Source: Curvibacter microcysteis (GTDB taxonomy: Bacteria > Pseudomonadota > Gammaproteobacteria > Burkholderiales > Burkholderiaceae_C). From it: 64,000 nucleotides of DNA. The notes beneath the pieces are model-generated. The model was not told where the DNA came from. It made no database searches and saw only the letters and a list, made by a program, of their open reading frames with translations. This document shows positions 26,707-35,287 of the stretch, piece by piece. The first letter of the stretch is position 1. Every line of letters begins with the position of its first letter. Both the position numbers and the translations under genes were made by a program. The stretch covers positions 1 to 64,000 of the forward strand of contig NZ_JAQSIO010000007.1 in NCBI RefSeq assembly GCF_028649455.1, given 5' to 3'.

Positions 26707-28356
26707 TCAGCGCCGGTGCGCCAGCATCTCCCGCAGGATGCTGCGCTTGATCCCTCGGTTGGTCAGCGCCGCATCCTGCCACCACCAGCCGTCGGCCGCC
26801 ATGGCCTGGGCCGCCGCCACAAAGCGCTGGCAGACCTCTTCGAAGTCGGCTTCGGTGTAGTTCAGGCTGAAGATCAGGCGCCCCGTGCCCACCCAGCTCA
26901 GCGCCAGGCCTTGTTCACGCAGGTAGAACTGAAGCATCCAGTTGTAGCGCGAGGGCTGGGTGTAGTTCACCGTCCAGATGCTGGACAGGTTGGCCACTTG
27001 CACCGGCAGGCCCGCGTCCCGCAGCCGCTGGTTGAGCCGGGCGGCGCGCTGGTTCTGGCGCGTGTCCAGGTCCAGGTACATCAACTGGGCCTCGGGGGTT
27101 TCGAGGTAGTCCAAAAATGCCTGCATGGCCCCCATCACATAGGGGTGCGAATTGAAGGTGCCGCGCGCAAAACACAGGTCGGCGGGCCGGTCCTCTCGGT
27201 AGCGCTTCATCAGCTCGCTTCGGCCGCAGACCACGCCCACCGGCAAGCCGCCGCCCAGGGTCTTGCCGTAGGTGACCATGTCGGCTTGGACACCAAAGTA
27301 CGCCTGGGCGCCGCCCGGCGCCAGGCGAAAGCCCACAAAGACCTCGTCAAAGATCAGCACGATGCCCCGCTCGGTGCAGACCTCGCGCAGCTGCTGCAGC
27401 CAGGCGGTGTAGGCCGCGCGGTCAAAGCCGGCCTGGCGCGAGCTGTCCACCAGGGTCGAGTCGCCGGGCGCCGCCTTGTTCGGGTGCAGGGCCTGCAGCG
27501 GGTTGATCAGCACACAAGCGATGTCGCGGCGCGTGCGCAGCACCTGCAGGCTGTTCTCGTGCATGTCGCGCAAGGTGTAGGTTTCGCGCGGTGGCAGCGG
27601 GTTGCCGGGGCCGGGCTGCACGTCCTCCCACCAGCCGTGGTAAGCCCCGCAAAAGCGCACCAGGTGGCGCTTGCCGGTGTGGTAGCGGGCCAGGCGCACG
27701 GCCTGCATGACGGCTTCGGTGCCCGACATGTGGAACGACACCTGGTCCAGCCCCGACCAGCGCTGCAAGCGCTGCACATTCGAAGCCACGCAGGGGTGCA
27801 GGCCCGCCAGCACGGGCCCCATGGTCTGCACACGGGCACTGCCTTCTGCGATGCACTGGCGGTACACGTCCACGCCAAACACATTGACGCCGTAAGAGCC
27901 CGTCAGGTCGAAGTAGCGGTTGCCGTCCAGGTCGCTCAGGCACACGCCGTCGGCCGCTTCCAGGAAGGCGCCGACTTGCAGGTGCTGGCGCAGCAAGGGG
28001 CTGAATTGAAAGGGCACCCGGTAGGCGCCGGTGAACTGCAGATCGGGCAGGCCTTCGCGCGCCTGGGCGGTCAGTGCCAGGGTCTGGGGACAGCGCTGCA
28101 CCAGGGTCTGGCCCAGCCGATGCAAGGCCTGACGCCGGCGCTCGGCCAGTTCGGGCGGTGCCCCATCGGCCGAGAAGAATCGCGCCTCGTCGTAGGCATA
28201 GCCGGGCAGCCACGAGGCCACGCGTTTGGCCATGCGCGAGTGACCGCCCAACGACGGGTGCTTGGCGCGCGACAGCGCCAAGCGGCGCATCAAGCGGGGC
28301 ACAGCGGCCGCCAGGGCGGCGCCCCCCAGGGTCCAGAGAGCCAGTGTTTCGTCCAT
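26707..28356 (-). CDS. class III PLP aminotransferase / glutamate-1-semialdehyde aminomutase-like, membrane-anchored
   Basis: 549 residues from ATG 28356. The N-terminus has one hydrophobic segment (LALWTLGGAALAAAVPRLM) followed by basic residues, a likely membrane anchor absent from ordinary GSA aminotransferases (about 430 residues). An extra region of about 110 residues precedes the fold-type I PLP domain. The domain shows MSGTEAVMQAVRLAR, GAYHGWWEDV, the aspartate in LIFDEVFVGFR, and the Schiff-base Lys in TYGKTLGGGLPVGV. The product cannot be heme-type GSA aminomutase with confidence. Its start is about 60 bp from the divergent phosphatidylserine decarboxylase gene, hinting at a lipid-linked substrate. 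Confidence 0.85.
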   Translation of the reverse strand: MDETLALWTLGGAALAAAVPRLMRRLALSRAKHPSLGGHSRMAKRVASWLPGYAYDEARFFSADGAPPELAERRRQALHRLGQTLVQRCPQTLALTAQAREGLPDLQFTGAYRVPFQFSPLLRQHLQVGAFLEAADGVCLSDLDGNRYFDLTGSYGVNVFGVDVYRQCIAEGSARVQTMGPVLAGLHPCVASNVQRLQRWSGLDQVSFHMSGTEAVMQAVRLARYHTGKRHLVRFCGAYHGWWEDVQPGPGNPLPPRETYTLRDMHENSLQVLRTRRDIACVLINPLQALHPNKAAPGDSTLVDSSRQAGFDRAAYTAWLQQLREVCTERGIVLIFDEVFVGFRLAPGGAQAYFGVQADMVTYGKTLGGGLPVGVVCGRSELMKRYREDRPADLCFARGTFNSHPYVMGAMQAFLDYLETPEAQLMYLDLDTRQNQRAARLNQRLRDAGLPVQVANLSSIWTVNYTQPSRYNWMLQFYLREQGLALSWVGTGRLIFSLNYTEADFEEVCQRFVAAAQAMAADGWWWQDAALTNRGIKRSILREMLAHRR

Positions 28357-28414
28357 GTGATGAGGTGTCTGGTGATTGGAAACCTCATCTGTAACTTGCC
28401 TGATTGACACCTTG

Positions 28415-29341
28415 ATGAAACGCCTCGATTTACGCGACTTGCGCGACCGCCTGCTGCAGCAGGAAGACCTCAATTTCTTGCTCACCAACCGCGTGCCGCG
28501 CCTGGCCTTGACCCGCTTCATGGGCTGGTTCAGCCAAATTCGCCAGCCCTGGGTGAGCGCGGCCTCGATCCGGGTCTGGCGCTTGTTCACCGAGTTGGAC
28601 CTCCGTGAAGCCAAGAAGACGCACTTCGACAGCCTGCACGACTGTTTCACGCGCGAGCTGCGCCCCGGCGCGCGCCCCTTTGACCCCGACCCGCAGGTGC
28701 TGGCCAGCCCCTGCGACGGCATCGTTGGCGCCTGTGGCAGCGCACAGGGTCTGGAGGTGTTTCAGGCCAAAGGCTTTCCGTACCGGGTGGAAGACCTGTT
28801 TGGCAGCGCCGAGCGGGCGGCACCGTTTCGAAATGGCACCTATGTGACGCTGCGCCTGACCTCGGCCATGTACCACCGCTTCCACGCGCCGCACGACGGC
28901 CGCTTGCAGCATGTGACCCACCTGGCTGGCGACACCTGGAACGTCAACCCCATTGCCTTGAAGCGCGTCGAGCGCCTGTTTTGCCGCAACGAACGCGCCG
29001 CCCTGCACGCGCGCCTGGACCTCGGGGGCCACCCCATTGCCCTGGTGCCGGTGGCGGCGATCTTGGTGGCCAGCCTGCGCCTGCATTTTTTGGATCTGTT
29101 GCTGCATGGGCGTTACCCGGGACCGCATGAGTTGCCCTGCGACGCGCCGATGCACAAAGGGCAGGAGCTGGGCTGGTTCCAGCACGGCTCCACCATCATC
29201 GTGTTTGCCCCGCCGGGCTTTGCGCTGTGCGAGGGCATTGCGCCCGGCCAGCGCCTGCGCGCGGGTCAGCCCTTGATGCGTTTGCCGCGCGGCGACAAGC
29301 TGGACAACTGCGTGGTGGCAGCGCCCGGCAGCACGTCATAG
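28415..29341 (+). CDS. psd: phosphatidylserine decarboxylase (archaetidylserine decarboxylase type)
   Basis: About 308 residues; makes phosphatidylethanolamine from phosphatidylserine at the inner membrane. Visible family motifs are ASPCDGIVGACG, the YHRFHAPHDGRL active-site His region, and the self-cleavage site near residue 255. The cleavage motif here is HGST (GWFQHGSTIIVF) instead of the LGST of enterobacteria; the GS/T core needed for the pyruvoyl group is kept. The start is ATG 28415; a TTG at 28376 is less likely. Its last 76 bp overlap the 3' end of the convergent GT39 gene. Confidence 0.93.
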   Translation: MKRLDLRDLRDRLLQQEDLNFLLTNRVPRLALTRFMGWFSQIRQPWVSAASIRVWRLFTELDLREAKKTHFDSLHDCFTRELRPGARPFDPDPQVLASPCDGIVGACGSAQGLEVFQAKGFPYRVEDLFGSAERAAPFRNGTYVTLRLTSAMYHRFHAPHDGRLQHVTHLAGDTWNVNPIALKRVERLFCRNERAALHARLDLGGHPIALVPVAAILVASLRLHFLDLLLHGRYPGPHELPCDAPMHKGQELGWFQHGSTIIVFAPPGFALCEGIAPGQRLRAGQPLMRLPRGDKLDNCVVAAPGSTS

Positions 29342-31092
29342 ACCACCCAGGCAAATTCCATGGGCTGAGGGAAGCGCCAGCCGCTGCGCGCGGCCCTCAC
29401 CCAGCGCGGTTGGATGGGCAAGCCGGCGCGCTCCAGCCATTCCTGGGCGTCCACCTCGCAGTTGCTCGCCTCGTACAGCTGGGGGCCTTTGACGGGGCCG
29501 CGAGGGCAAATCAGCAGGCCACCCTCGTTCACCCAGTTGGGGTGGGGGGCCAGCGTGGTGGGCCATTCATTGGGCATGCCAGGCAGGGCACGCACCCGGT
29601 CGGAGACGAAGAACGCGATCATGGCGTTCTCCGCCCATTCGCCCCCCGTCCAGCCCAGCGGCACGTCGGGGTGGCGTCGCTGCCAGTCGGCCGCCATCAA
29701 TTCGGCGGCGGGCTCATTGGCTTCGTAGTAACTGCGCCGGCCTTTGTAGGCTTGCTCCACCGTCAGCGCCAGGCCCACCAGCACCACCCCGACCAGCACG
29801 GGCCAGGCGGCGGATTCCAGCGCGCCCAGGCTGCGCGCGGTCACCGGTGCCGGGCGGGCGCCGGCGTCGGCTGGCGCTGGGCGCACCGCGCGCGGCGCCG
29901 TCGCCAGGCTCAGGTTGCGCAACCAAAGCAGAGGCAGGGCAAAAATCGTCGGGATGGCCCAGGGGCTGGACAGTTCGGCCAGCTCGCCCAGCCCGGCCAG
30001 CAAGGTCAGGCCGCCGGGCAGCATGGCGAGCCAGAACAAGGTGTCATCCCAGCTTTGTGGTCGCCAGCTGAGCAAGGCCAGACGCGGCCACTGCACCAGG
30101 CCCGAGCCCAGGCGCTGTAGCCCAGATCGACCCGGGACGGCGCCCGTGGCTTGCCAGGTGAACACCAGGACGACGCTGATCCAGGCCACGAGACCAAAGG
30201 TGAGCGGGGTGATGGCAAAGTGCAGGATGGCGCGCCAGTCCATGTGGCCGGCGCCTTGGTCCATGGCGTAGCGCAAGGTGGGGAAGTCGTTGTGCCACAG
30301 CCACCAAGCATGGGGCAACAGACCCACGAACAGGGTCAGCAAGGCCAGGTAGGGGCGGGGGCTGCGAAACCACTGCAAGCCATCGCGCCGCAACAGCGCG
30401 GCCAAAAACAAGGCCAGCAAAAACACACCGCTGTAGTACTTGCTGAGCAGGCAGACCGCCCCCAACCCGCCCAGCCACAGCGAGGCCACCAGGCCAGGGC
30501 GTCCGGTCTGGCGCAGGCTGGCCAGCCAGGCCACGGCCGTCCAAGGCCACACCGACAACAGGATGGCGTTGGCATTGAACTTGGCGGCCAACGTGGTGTA
30601 GGGCAGGGTCCACATCAGCAGCAGCACGGCCGCTGGGGCGTAGCGGCCCAAGCCCAGTTGCCGTGCCAGCTGTGCCACCCCCCACAGGCCCACCGCCACA
30701 TTCAGGTAGGAGAGCAGCTTGTAGGCCAAGGCGTTGTGGGGCATCACCGCAAACCACCCCTGCACCACCCAGACAAACACTGGCGGGTGCTTGAACGTGC
30801 CCCACTCGAAGGTCTGCGCCCAGGCAAAGTTCTCCAGCATGTCGTTGTAGGGGTCCAGGTTCGGGTAAGCGAACCAGTGCACCAGGGCCCAGGTGATGCA
30901 ATAGGCCACGATCAAGCGCCCCGTCATGGATGACGCGGAAACGCTGGCGCGGGCAGAAGGGGCTGAAACGGACACAGTGAAATGCAGTAAAGGGGTCGGT
31001 GAGGCCTGTGCGGGGCGCTGCATCGACTGGGCTGGCAGGTCGCTGCGAGGAGGCGGCAGGCGAGGGGGTCGCGAGGAGCGGAAGCCGATCAT
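29266..31092 (-). CDS. GT39/ArnT-like membrane glycosyltransferase
   Basis: 608 residues with about 10-12 TM helices and a C-terminal soluble part. The first luminal loop has the DPYNDMLENFAWAQTFEWGTFKHPP segment (shown here split: NLDPYNDMLENFAW, then GTFKHPP), which carries the acidic and K-x-PP residues typical of ArnT/PMT-like enzymes that use polyprenyl-phosphate sugars. The start is uncertain: ATG 31092 gives a Ser/Pro-rich N-tail, while ATG 30927 begins right before TM1 and fits relatives better; neither has a good ribosome site. The likely acceptor is a lipid or surface polysaccharide. It overlaps psd by 76 bp at the 3' end. Confidence 0.85.
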   Translation of the reverse strand: MIGFRSSRPPRLPPPRSDLPAQSMQRPAQASPTPLLHFTVSVSAPSARASVSASSMTGRLIVAYCITWALVHWFAYPNLDPYNDMLENFAWAQTFEWGTFKHPPVFVWVVQGWFAVMPHNALAYKLLSYLNVAVGLWGVAQLARQLGLGRYAPAAVLLLMWTLPYTTLAAKFNANAILLSVWPWTAVAWLASLRQTGRPGLVASLWLGGLGAVCLLSKYYSGVFLLALFLAALLRRDGLQWFRSPRPYLALLTLFVGLLPHAWWLWHNDFPTLRYAMDQGAGHMDWRAILHFAITPLTFGLVAWISVVLVFTWQATGAVPGRSGLQRLGSGLVQWPRLALLSWRPQSWDDTLFWLAMLPGGLTLLAGLGELAELSSPWAIPTIFALPLLWLRNLSLATAPRAVRPAPADAGARPAPVTARSLGALESAAWPVLVGVVLVGLALTVEQAYKGRRSYYEANEPAAELMAADWQRRHPDVPLGWTGGEWAENAMIAFFVSDRVRALPGMPNEWPTTLAPHPNWVNEGGLLICPRGPVKGPQLYEASNCEVDAQEWLERAGLPIQPRWVRAARSGWRFPQPMEFAWVVYDVLPGAATTQLSSLSPRGKRIKG

Positions 31093-31214
31093 TCAGATTG
31101 AACGGTTCGCTTCGTATTCCGGACGGCCGGGATTGTCGCATGGCTGACAAAATTCAGCTGAGCGTTGGCCTGCGGGGGCAGAGGCTTGCGAAGAGGCGCA
31201 AGCCTTCTGAGAAG

Positions 31215-31241
31215 AAGCAGGTGGGCTGGAGCCACCTGCTT
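31215..31241 (-). terminator. probable terminator of metK
   Basis: Perfect 10-bp stem AAGCAGGTGG (31215-31224) / CCACCTGCTT (31232-31241), 7-nt loop, followed on the minus strand by a short CTTCT-type pyrimidine run. It lies 44 bp past the metK stop. Confidence 0.6.
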
Positions 31242-31284
31242 GGGGGGGGACAGGCTCCCCCCTGGGCCGGCGCGTGGGCTGAAA

Positions 31285-32466
31285 TTACAGCCCGGCAGCT
31301 GCCCGCAAGGCGGCCGCCTTGTCGGTACGCTCCCAAGTGAACTCGGGCTCTTCGCGGCCGAAGTGGCCATAGGCGGCGGTCTTTTCGTAGATCGGGCGCA
31401 GCAGGTCCAGCATCTGGATGATGCCCTTGGGGCGCAGGTCGAAGTGCTCGTTGACCAGCTTGGCGATTTGATCGTCCGGGATCACGCCCGTGCCTTCGGT
31501 GTAGACCGTCACGTTCATGGGACGGGCCACGCCAATGGCGTAAGCGACCTGGATCTGGCACTGCTTGGCCAGGCCAGCGGCCACGATGTTCTTGGCCACA
31601 TAACGGGCAGCGTAAGCAGCCGAGCGGTCCACCTTCGTCGGGTCCTTGCCCGAGAACGCGCCACCACCGTGCGGGCAGGCGCCGCCGTAGGTGTCGACGA
31701 TGATCTTGCGGCCGGTCAGGCCGCAATCCCCTTGCGGGCCGCCAATCACAAAACGGCCCGTCGGGTTGATCAGGTACTTGGTGTCCTGCAGCCATTCCTT
31801 GGGCAGCACCGGCTTGATGATTTCTTCGATGATGGCTTCAGTGAAGCTGGCCTTCATCTTCTTGGCGGTTTCGCTTTGATCGGGGCTGTGCTGGGTCGAC
31901 AGCACGACGGTGTCGATGCTGTGCGGCTTGCCGTCCACGTATCGCATGGTGACCTGGCTCTTGGCGTCCGGGCGCAGGAAGGGCAGGCGGCCGTCCTTGC
32001 GCAGCTGGGCTTGGCGCTCCACCAGGCGGTGTGCGTAGTAGATCGGCGCGGGCATCAGCTCAGGCGTTTCGTCGCAGGCGTAACCGAACATCAGGCCTTG
32101 GTCACCGGCGCCGGTGTTCAGGTGGTCGTCCGAAGCGTGGTCCACGCCTTGGGCGATGTCGTTGCTTTGCTTGTCGTACGCGACCAGCACGGCGCAGCCC
32201 TTGTAGTCGATGCCGTACTCGGTGTTGTCGTAGCCAATGCGCTTGATGGTGTCGCGCGCCACCTGGATGTAGTCCACGTGGGCGTTGGTGGTGATTTCAC
32301 CGGCCAACACGACCAGGCCGGTGTTGGTCAGGGTTTCTGCGGCGACGCGGCTCAGCGGGTCTTGCTTGAAGATGGCGTCCAGGATCGCATCCGAGATCTG
32401 GTCTGCTACTTTGTCGGGGTGGCCTTCCGAAACGGATTCGGAGGTGAAAAGAAAATCGTTCGCCAT
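31285..32466 (-). CDS. metK: S-adenosylmethionine synthetase
   Basis: 393 residues, the normal length. Converts ATP and methionine to SAM. Landmarks are [18 protein letters not shown] near the N-terminus (first active-site histidine), [12 protein letters not shown] at about residue 120, and [22 protein letters not shown] (here [14 protein letters not shown] then RSAAYAARY) near 265. AGGAG precedes the ATG. The 138-bp region before it folds into strong hairpins (see leader entry) and separates metK from a divergent acyltransferase gene. Confidence 0.98.
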   Translation of the reverse strand: MANDFLFTSESVSEGHPDKVADQISDAILDAIFKQDPLSRVAAETLTNTGLVVLAGEITTNAHVDYIQVARDTIKRIGYDNTEYGIDYKGCAVLVAYDKQSNDIAQGVDHASDDHLNTGAGDQGLMFGYACDETPELMPAPIYYAHRLVERQAQLRKDGRLPFLRPDAKSQVTMRYVDGKPHSIDTVVLSTQHSPDQSETAKKMKASFTEAIIEEIIKPVLPKEWLQDTKYLINPTGRFVIGGPQGDCGLTGRKIIVDTYGGACPHGGGAFSGKDPTKVDRSAAYAARYVAKNIVAAGLAKQCQIQVAYAIGVARPMNVTVYTEGTGVIPDDQIAKLVNEHFDLRPKGIIQMLDLLRPIYEKTAAYGHFGREEPEFTWERTDKAAALRAAAGL

Positions 32467-32496
32467 TTGAATAAACTCCTCGTGATAGCTACTGGG

Positions 32497-32583
32497 GCGT
32501 TGCCTAGGGCTCGGGAGCTTTGGCGAACGCTTTAGCAGTTTTGTTTAAAGTCGCCCTGCAAGTTGCTCAGTTAACTCGGCGAC
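32497..32583 (-). promoter_or_regulatory. structured metK 5' leader, candidate regulatory RNA
   Basis: Two nested structures on the metK-sense strand. Proximal to metK: stem 32497-32501/32526-32530 (GCGTT pairing AACGC), continued by 32502-32504/32522-32524 (GCC with GGC) and an apical GCT/AGC hairpin (32509-32511/32516-32518). Distal: stem 32550-32555/32578-32583 (GTCGCC with GGCGAC) with an inner AGTT/AACT pair (32561-32564/32573-32576). It ends 16-20 nt before the ribosome site (AGGAG). It does not match the SAM-I or SAH riboswitch consensus as I recall them, so the class is open. Confidence 0.5.
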
Positions 32584-32604
32584 CTTTTTAATTTTAACCA
32601 CTTC

Positions 32605-33435
32605 ATGCGCCTCTTGCTCAGGGCTTTGTCCCTGTTCCCCTTGGGTTTGCTCCAGATCATCGGATGGTGGCTGGGCTGGCTGGCCTTTCTGGCCTCGCCC
32701 ACCTACCGCCGTCGCTTTCTGGAGAACGCTGGCCTGGCGGGGTGCACCCGCGCGCAAATCGCGGCGGCTGTGGGCCACGCCGGTTGCATGGTCGGTGAGC
32801 TGCCGCGCCTGTGGCTGGGCCGGCCGCTGCCTTTTCGCTGGGACGACCAAGGGTGCATCCAACGTGCGTTTGATGCGGGCCGAGGCATTGTCTTTTTGAC
32901 CCCGCACATGGGCTGCTTCGAGCTGTCCCCCCAAGCCCTGGCCGCCGACTACAGCGATCGGCAGGGGCCGATGACGATCCTTTACCGACCTGCGCGCCAA
33001 GCCTGGCTGGCGCGCGCCATGGCCTCGGTGCGCGAGCGCCCAGGCCTGCAGGCTGTGCCCACCACCATGGCCGGGGTCCGGCAGTTGATCAAAGCCTTGC
33101 GCCAGGGCCGAGCCGTGGGTTTGTTGCCGGACCAGGTGCCGCCCGAAGGCATGGGGGCGTGGGCGCCTTTTTTTGGGCGACCGGCCTACACCATGACCCT
33201 GGCTGTACGCCTGGTGCAGCAGACGGGGGCCACGGTGCTGCTGGCCTGGAGTGAGCGCCTGTCCTGGGGCCGTGGCGTGGCCGTCCATGTGCGTGAGATG
33301 CGTGAGCCTTTGTCGGCCGACATGGACACGGCCTTGGCTCAGCTCAATGCCGAGATGGAGCAGTTGATCCGGGCTTGCCCGGCCCAGTACCTTTGGGGTT
33401 ATGCGCGCTACAAGGCGCCGCGTGGAGAGTTGTGA
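32605..33435 (+). CDS. lipid A biosynthesis acyltransferase, LpxL/LpxM family (first copy)
   Basis: A 276-residue inner-membrane acyltransferase adding a secondary acyl chain to lipid A. An N-terminal hydrophobic helix (LLRALSLFPLGLLQIIGWWLGWL) is followed by the catalytic HX4E dyad in LTPHMGCFELSPQ and by the LLPDQVPPEGMGAW segment typical of HtrB/LpxL. The second acyltransferase starts 2 nt after its stop, so they form an operon. Which is LpxL-like and which LpxM-like cannot be decided. Confidence 0.93.
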   Translation: MRLLLRALSLFPLGLLQIIGWWLGWLAFLASPTYRRRFLENAGLAGCTRAQIAAAVGHAGCMVGELPRLWLGRPLPFRWDDQGCIQRAFDAGRGIVFLTPHMGCFELSPQALAADYSDRQGPMTILYRPARQAWLARAMASVRERPGLQAVPTTMAGVRQLIKALRQGRAVGLLPDQVPPEGMGAWAPFFGRPAYTMTLAVRLVQQTGATVLLAWSERLSWGRGVAVHVREMREPLSADMDTALAQLNAEMEQLIRACPAQYLWGYARYKAPRGEL

Positions 33436-33437
33436 GC

Positions 33438-34304
33438 ATGTGGAGTCGAATCGGCATTGCCTTCATGCGCGTCATGGCCTGGTTGCCCCTGTCCTGGGTG
33501 CGCGGCTTGGGCGTGGTCTTGGGTTGGGTTTTGTATGCGTTGGCGGTGCCGCGCCGGCGTGTGGTGGAGGTCAATCTGCGCCTGTGCTTCCCTGAGGCCA
33601 GCGCGGCCCAGCGGCGGCAATGGGGCCGGCGCGCCTTTGTGCACTTTGCCCAGTCCTGGCTGGACCGCGGCTGGCTGTGGCATGCACCGCGCGAGGTGTT
33701 GGCGCGACGCATCCAGTTGGTGGGGTCGTGGCAGGAGTTCGAAGGCAGCACGCCAACAATCATTTTTTCGCCCCACTTTTTTGGCCTGGAGGCCGGGGGC
33801 ATGGCCTTGTCGATGAATGTGAACCGGGTCTTCACCTCGATCTTCACCCCCCAACCCAGCCCGGCTGTGGACGCCTGGATGAAGGCGGGACGCTCGCGCT
33901 TTGGCGAGGTCACCATGTTGAACCGATCCAACGGTGTCAAACCCATCCTCAGCAACCTGCGCCAGGGCGGCGCGCTGTACCTGCTGCCCGACATGAATTT
34001 CGGACCGGAAGAGTCGATTTTTGTGCCTTTTTATGGCCACTTGGCGGCCACCGTGCCCAGCTTGTCGCGCTTTGCGCGCCTGGGGCGGGCCAAGGTGGTG
34101 CCCGTGGTGTCGCGCATCACGCCCACGGGTTACGAGGTCGAGGTCATGCCCGCCTGGACCGGTTTCCCCACCGAGGACGTGGAGGCCGACACGGCCTTGA
34201 TGAACCAGCGTTTGCAGGCCTGGATCAACACCATGCCAGACCAGTATTACTGGGTGCACAAGCGCTTCAAGACCCGCCCGCCGGGCGAGCCCTCGGTTTA
34301 CTGA
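33438..34304 (+). CDS. lipid A biosynthesis acyltransferase, LpxL/LpxM family (second copy)
   Basis: 288 residues from ATG 33438, chosen because GGAGAG precedes it and the upstream gene stops at 33435. It has an N-terminal membrane helix, then VVEVNLRLCFPEAS, the HX4E motif in FSPHFFGLEAGG, and LLPDMNFGPEESIFVPFYG, all standard for the LpxL family. Similarity to the first copy is only at motif level, so this is an old duplication, not a recent one. Its last 7 bp overlap the convergent hydrolase gene. Confidence 0.93.
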   Translation: MWSRIGIAFMRVMAWLPLSWVRGLGVVLGWVLYALAVPRRRVVEVNLRLCFPEASAAQRRQWGRRAFVHFAQSWLDRGWLWHAPREVLARRIQLVGSWQEFEGSTPTIIFSPHFFGLEAGGMALSMNVNRVFTSIFTPQPSPAVDAWMKAGRSRFGEVTMLNRSNGVKPILSNLRQGGALYLLPDMNFGPEESIFVPFYGHLAATVPSLSRFARLGRAKVVPVVSRITPTGYEVEVMPAWTGFPTEDVEADTALMNQRLQAWINTMPDQYYWVHKRFKTRPPGEPSVY

Positions 34305-35209
34305 TCCGGGCTCAAAAAGGCCTGGATCTGGCCAGCCACCCAGCTGGGGTCCTCGTGCACGATCCAGTGGCTGGCGCTGGGGTGGCGCTGCACCGTGAGT
34401 GTCGGCACCCAGCGATCCAGACCGTCCAGCAAGCCCGGGAGCAAGGCGTGGTCACCCAGGCCCCACAGCACCAGGGTCGGCGCTGCAATCTGCAGCATGG
34501 CGTCGGGCAGTTCGATGGCTGCGGCGCCCGCCTGGTGCTCGTCGGCGGGGCGCAGGGGTGAGGCGCGGTAGTAATGGCAGCCGCCTTGCAGACCCTGGCG
34601 CCACACAGCCCGGTACTGGTCTTGCACCTCCGGCGTCAGCCAGTCGGGCTGGGCCGAACCACCGAAGTGCTTGAAAAATCCCCACAGGCGCGCGAAGTCG
34701 TTCTCGGCCAGCAAGGCCTCGGCGTCAGGGCGCACCAAGAAGTTCATGTAGGCGCTGGCGTCTTGTTGGGCGCGGCTGTGCTGCAGTTCGCGCAGAAAAG
34801 TGCCGGGGTGGGGGGAGTTCAGAATCACCAGCCGCTGCATCAGGGCGGGCTGTTGGTTGGCTAGGTTCCAGGCCACAGCGCCGCCCCAGTCGTGGGCGAT
34901 CAGGGCGCCCAGCGGGGCGCCGGGGGACTCGATCTCGATCAGCGCAGCCAAGTCCTGCACCAGGTGTTTGGCGCGGTAGGCGGCCACTTCCGAAGGGCTG
35001 CTGGACGCCTCAAAACCGCGCAAATTGGGGGCGACACAACGCCAGCCACCGTTTTCAGGGCGCGAAAAATGCGCCATCAAGCCGTCCCACACAAAGGCGG
35101 CCTCTGGGAACCCGTGCACGAAGAGCAAGACTGGTCGACCGGCTTGTCCGGTGCTGCGGCAGCTCAGCGTGATGCCGTGGGGCAGGGGTTGGCGGTAGCT
35201 GTGGACCAT
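34298..35209 (-). CDS. alpha/beta-hydrolase (epoxide hydrolase / haloalkane dehalogenase-like)
   Basis: 303 residues with the alpha/beta-hydrolase fold. The oxyanion region is FVHGFPEAAFVWDGL (HGFPE), the nucleophile elbow is AHDWGGAVAW with Asp rather than Ser, and a C-terminal His is in the SASHWIVHEDPSW motif. An Asp nucleophile with DWGG is the mark of epoxide hydrolases, haloalkane dehalogenases and fluoroacetate dehalogenase relatives. Substrate is unknown. It sits alone between lipid A and engB genes. Confidence 0.9.
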   Translation of the reverse strand: MVHSYRQPLPHGITLSCRSTGQAGRPVLLFVHGFPEAAFVWDGLMAHFSRPENGGWRCVAPNLRGFEASSSPSEVAAYRAKHLVQDLAALIEIESPGAPLGALIAHDWGGAVAWNLANQQPALMQRLVILNSPHPGTFLRELQHSRAQQDASAYMNFLVRPDAEALLAENDFARLWGFFKHFGGSAQPDWLTPEVQDQYRAVWRQGLQGGCHYYRASPLRPADEHQAGAAAIELPDAMLQIAAPTLVLWGLGDHALLPGLLDGLDRWVPTLTVQRHPSASHWIVHEDPSWVAGQIQAFLSPDQ

Positions 35210-35287
35210 GGCGTGGGTGTCTCCTGCGGTGTTGGGGCGTGGTGTGGCACCCCTGCGCTGGCGTCAACCTGGGCCCGGGCCCTGCGT

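Noticed and set aside
26716-28407. Plus-strand frame opposite the aminotransferase gene
   Set aside because: Antisense shadow; the aminotransferase has intact PLP motifs.
32497-32583. Naming the metK leader as a SAM-I or SAH riboswitch
   Set aside because: Paired elements are there, but the conserved sequence blocks of those classes are not; only a structured leader is supported.
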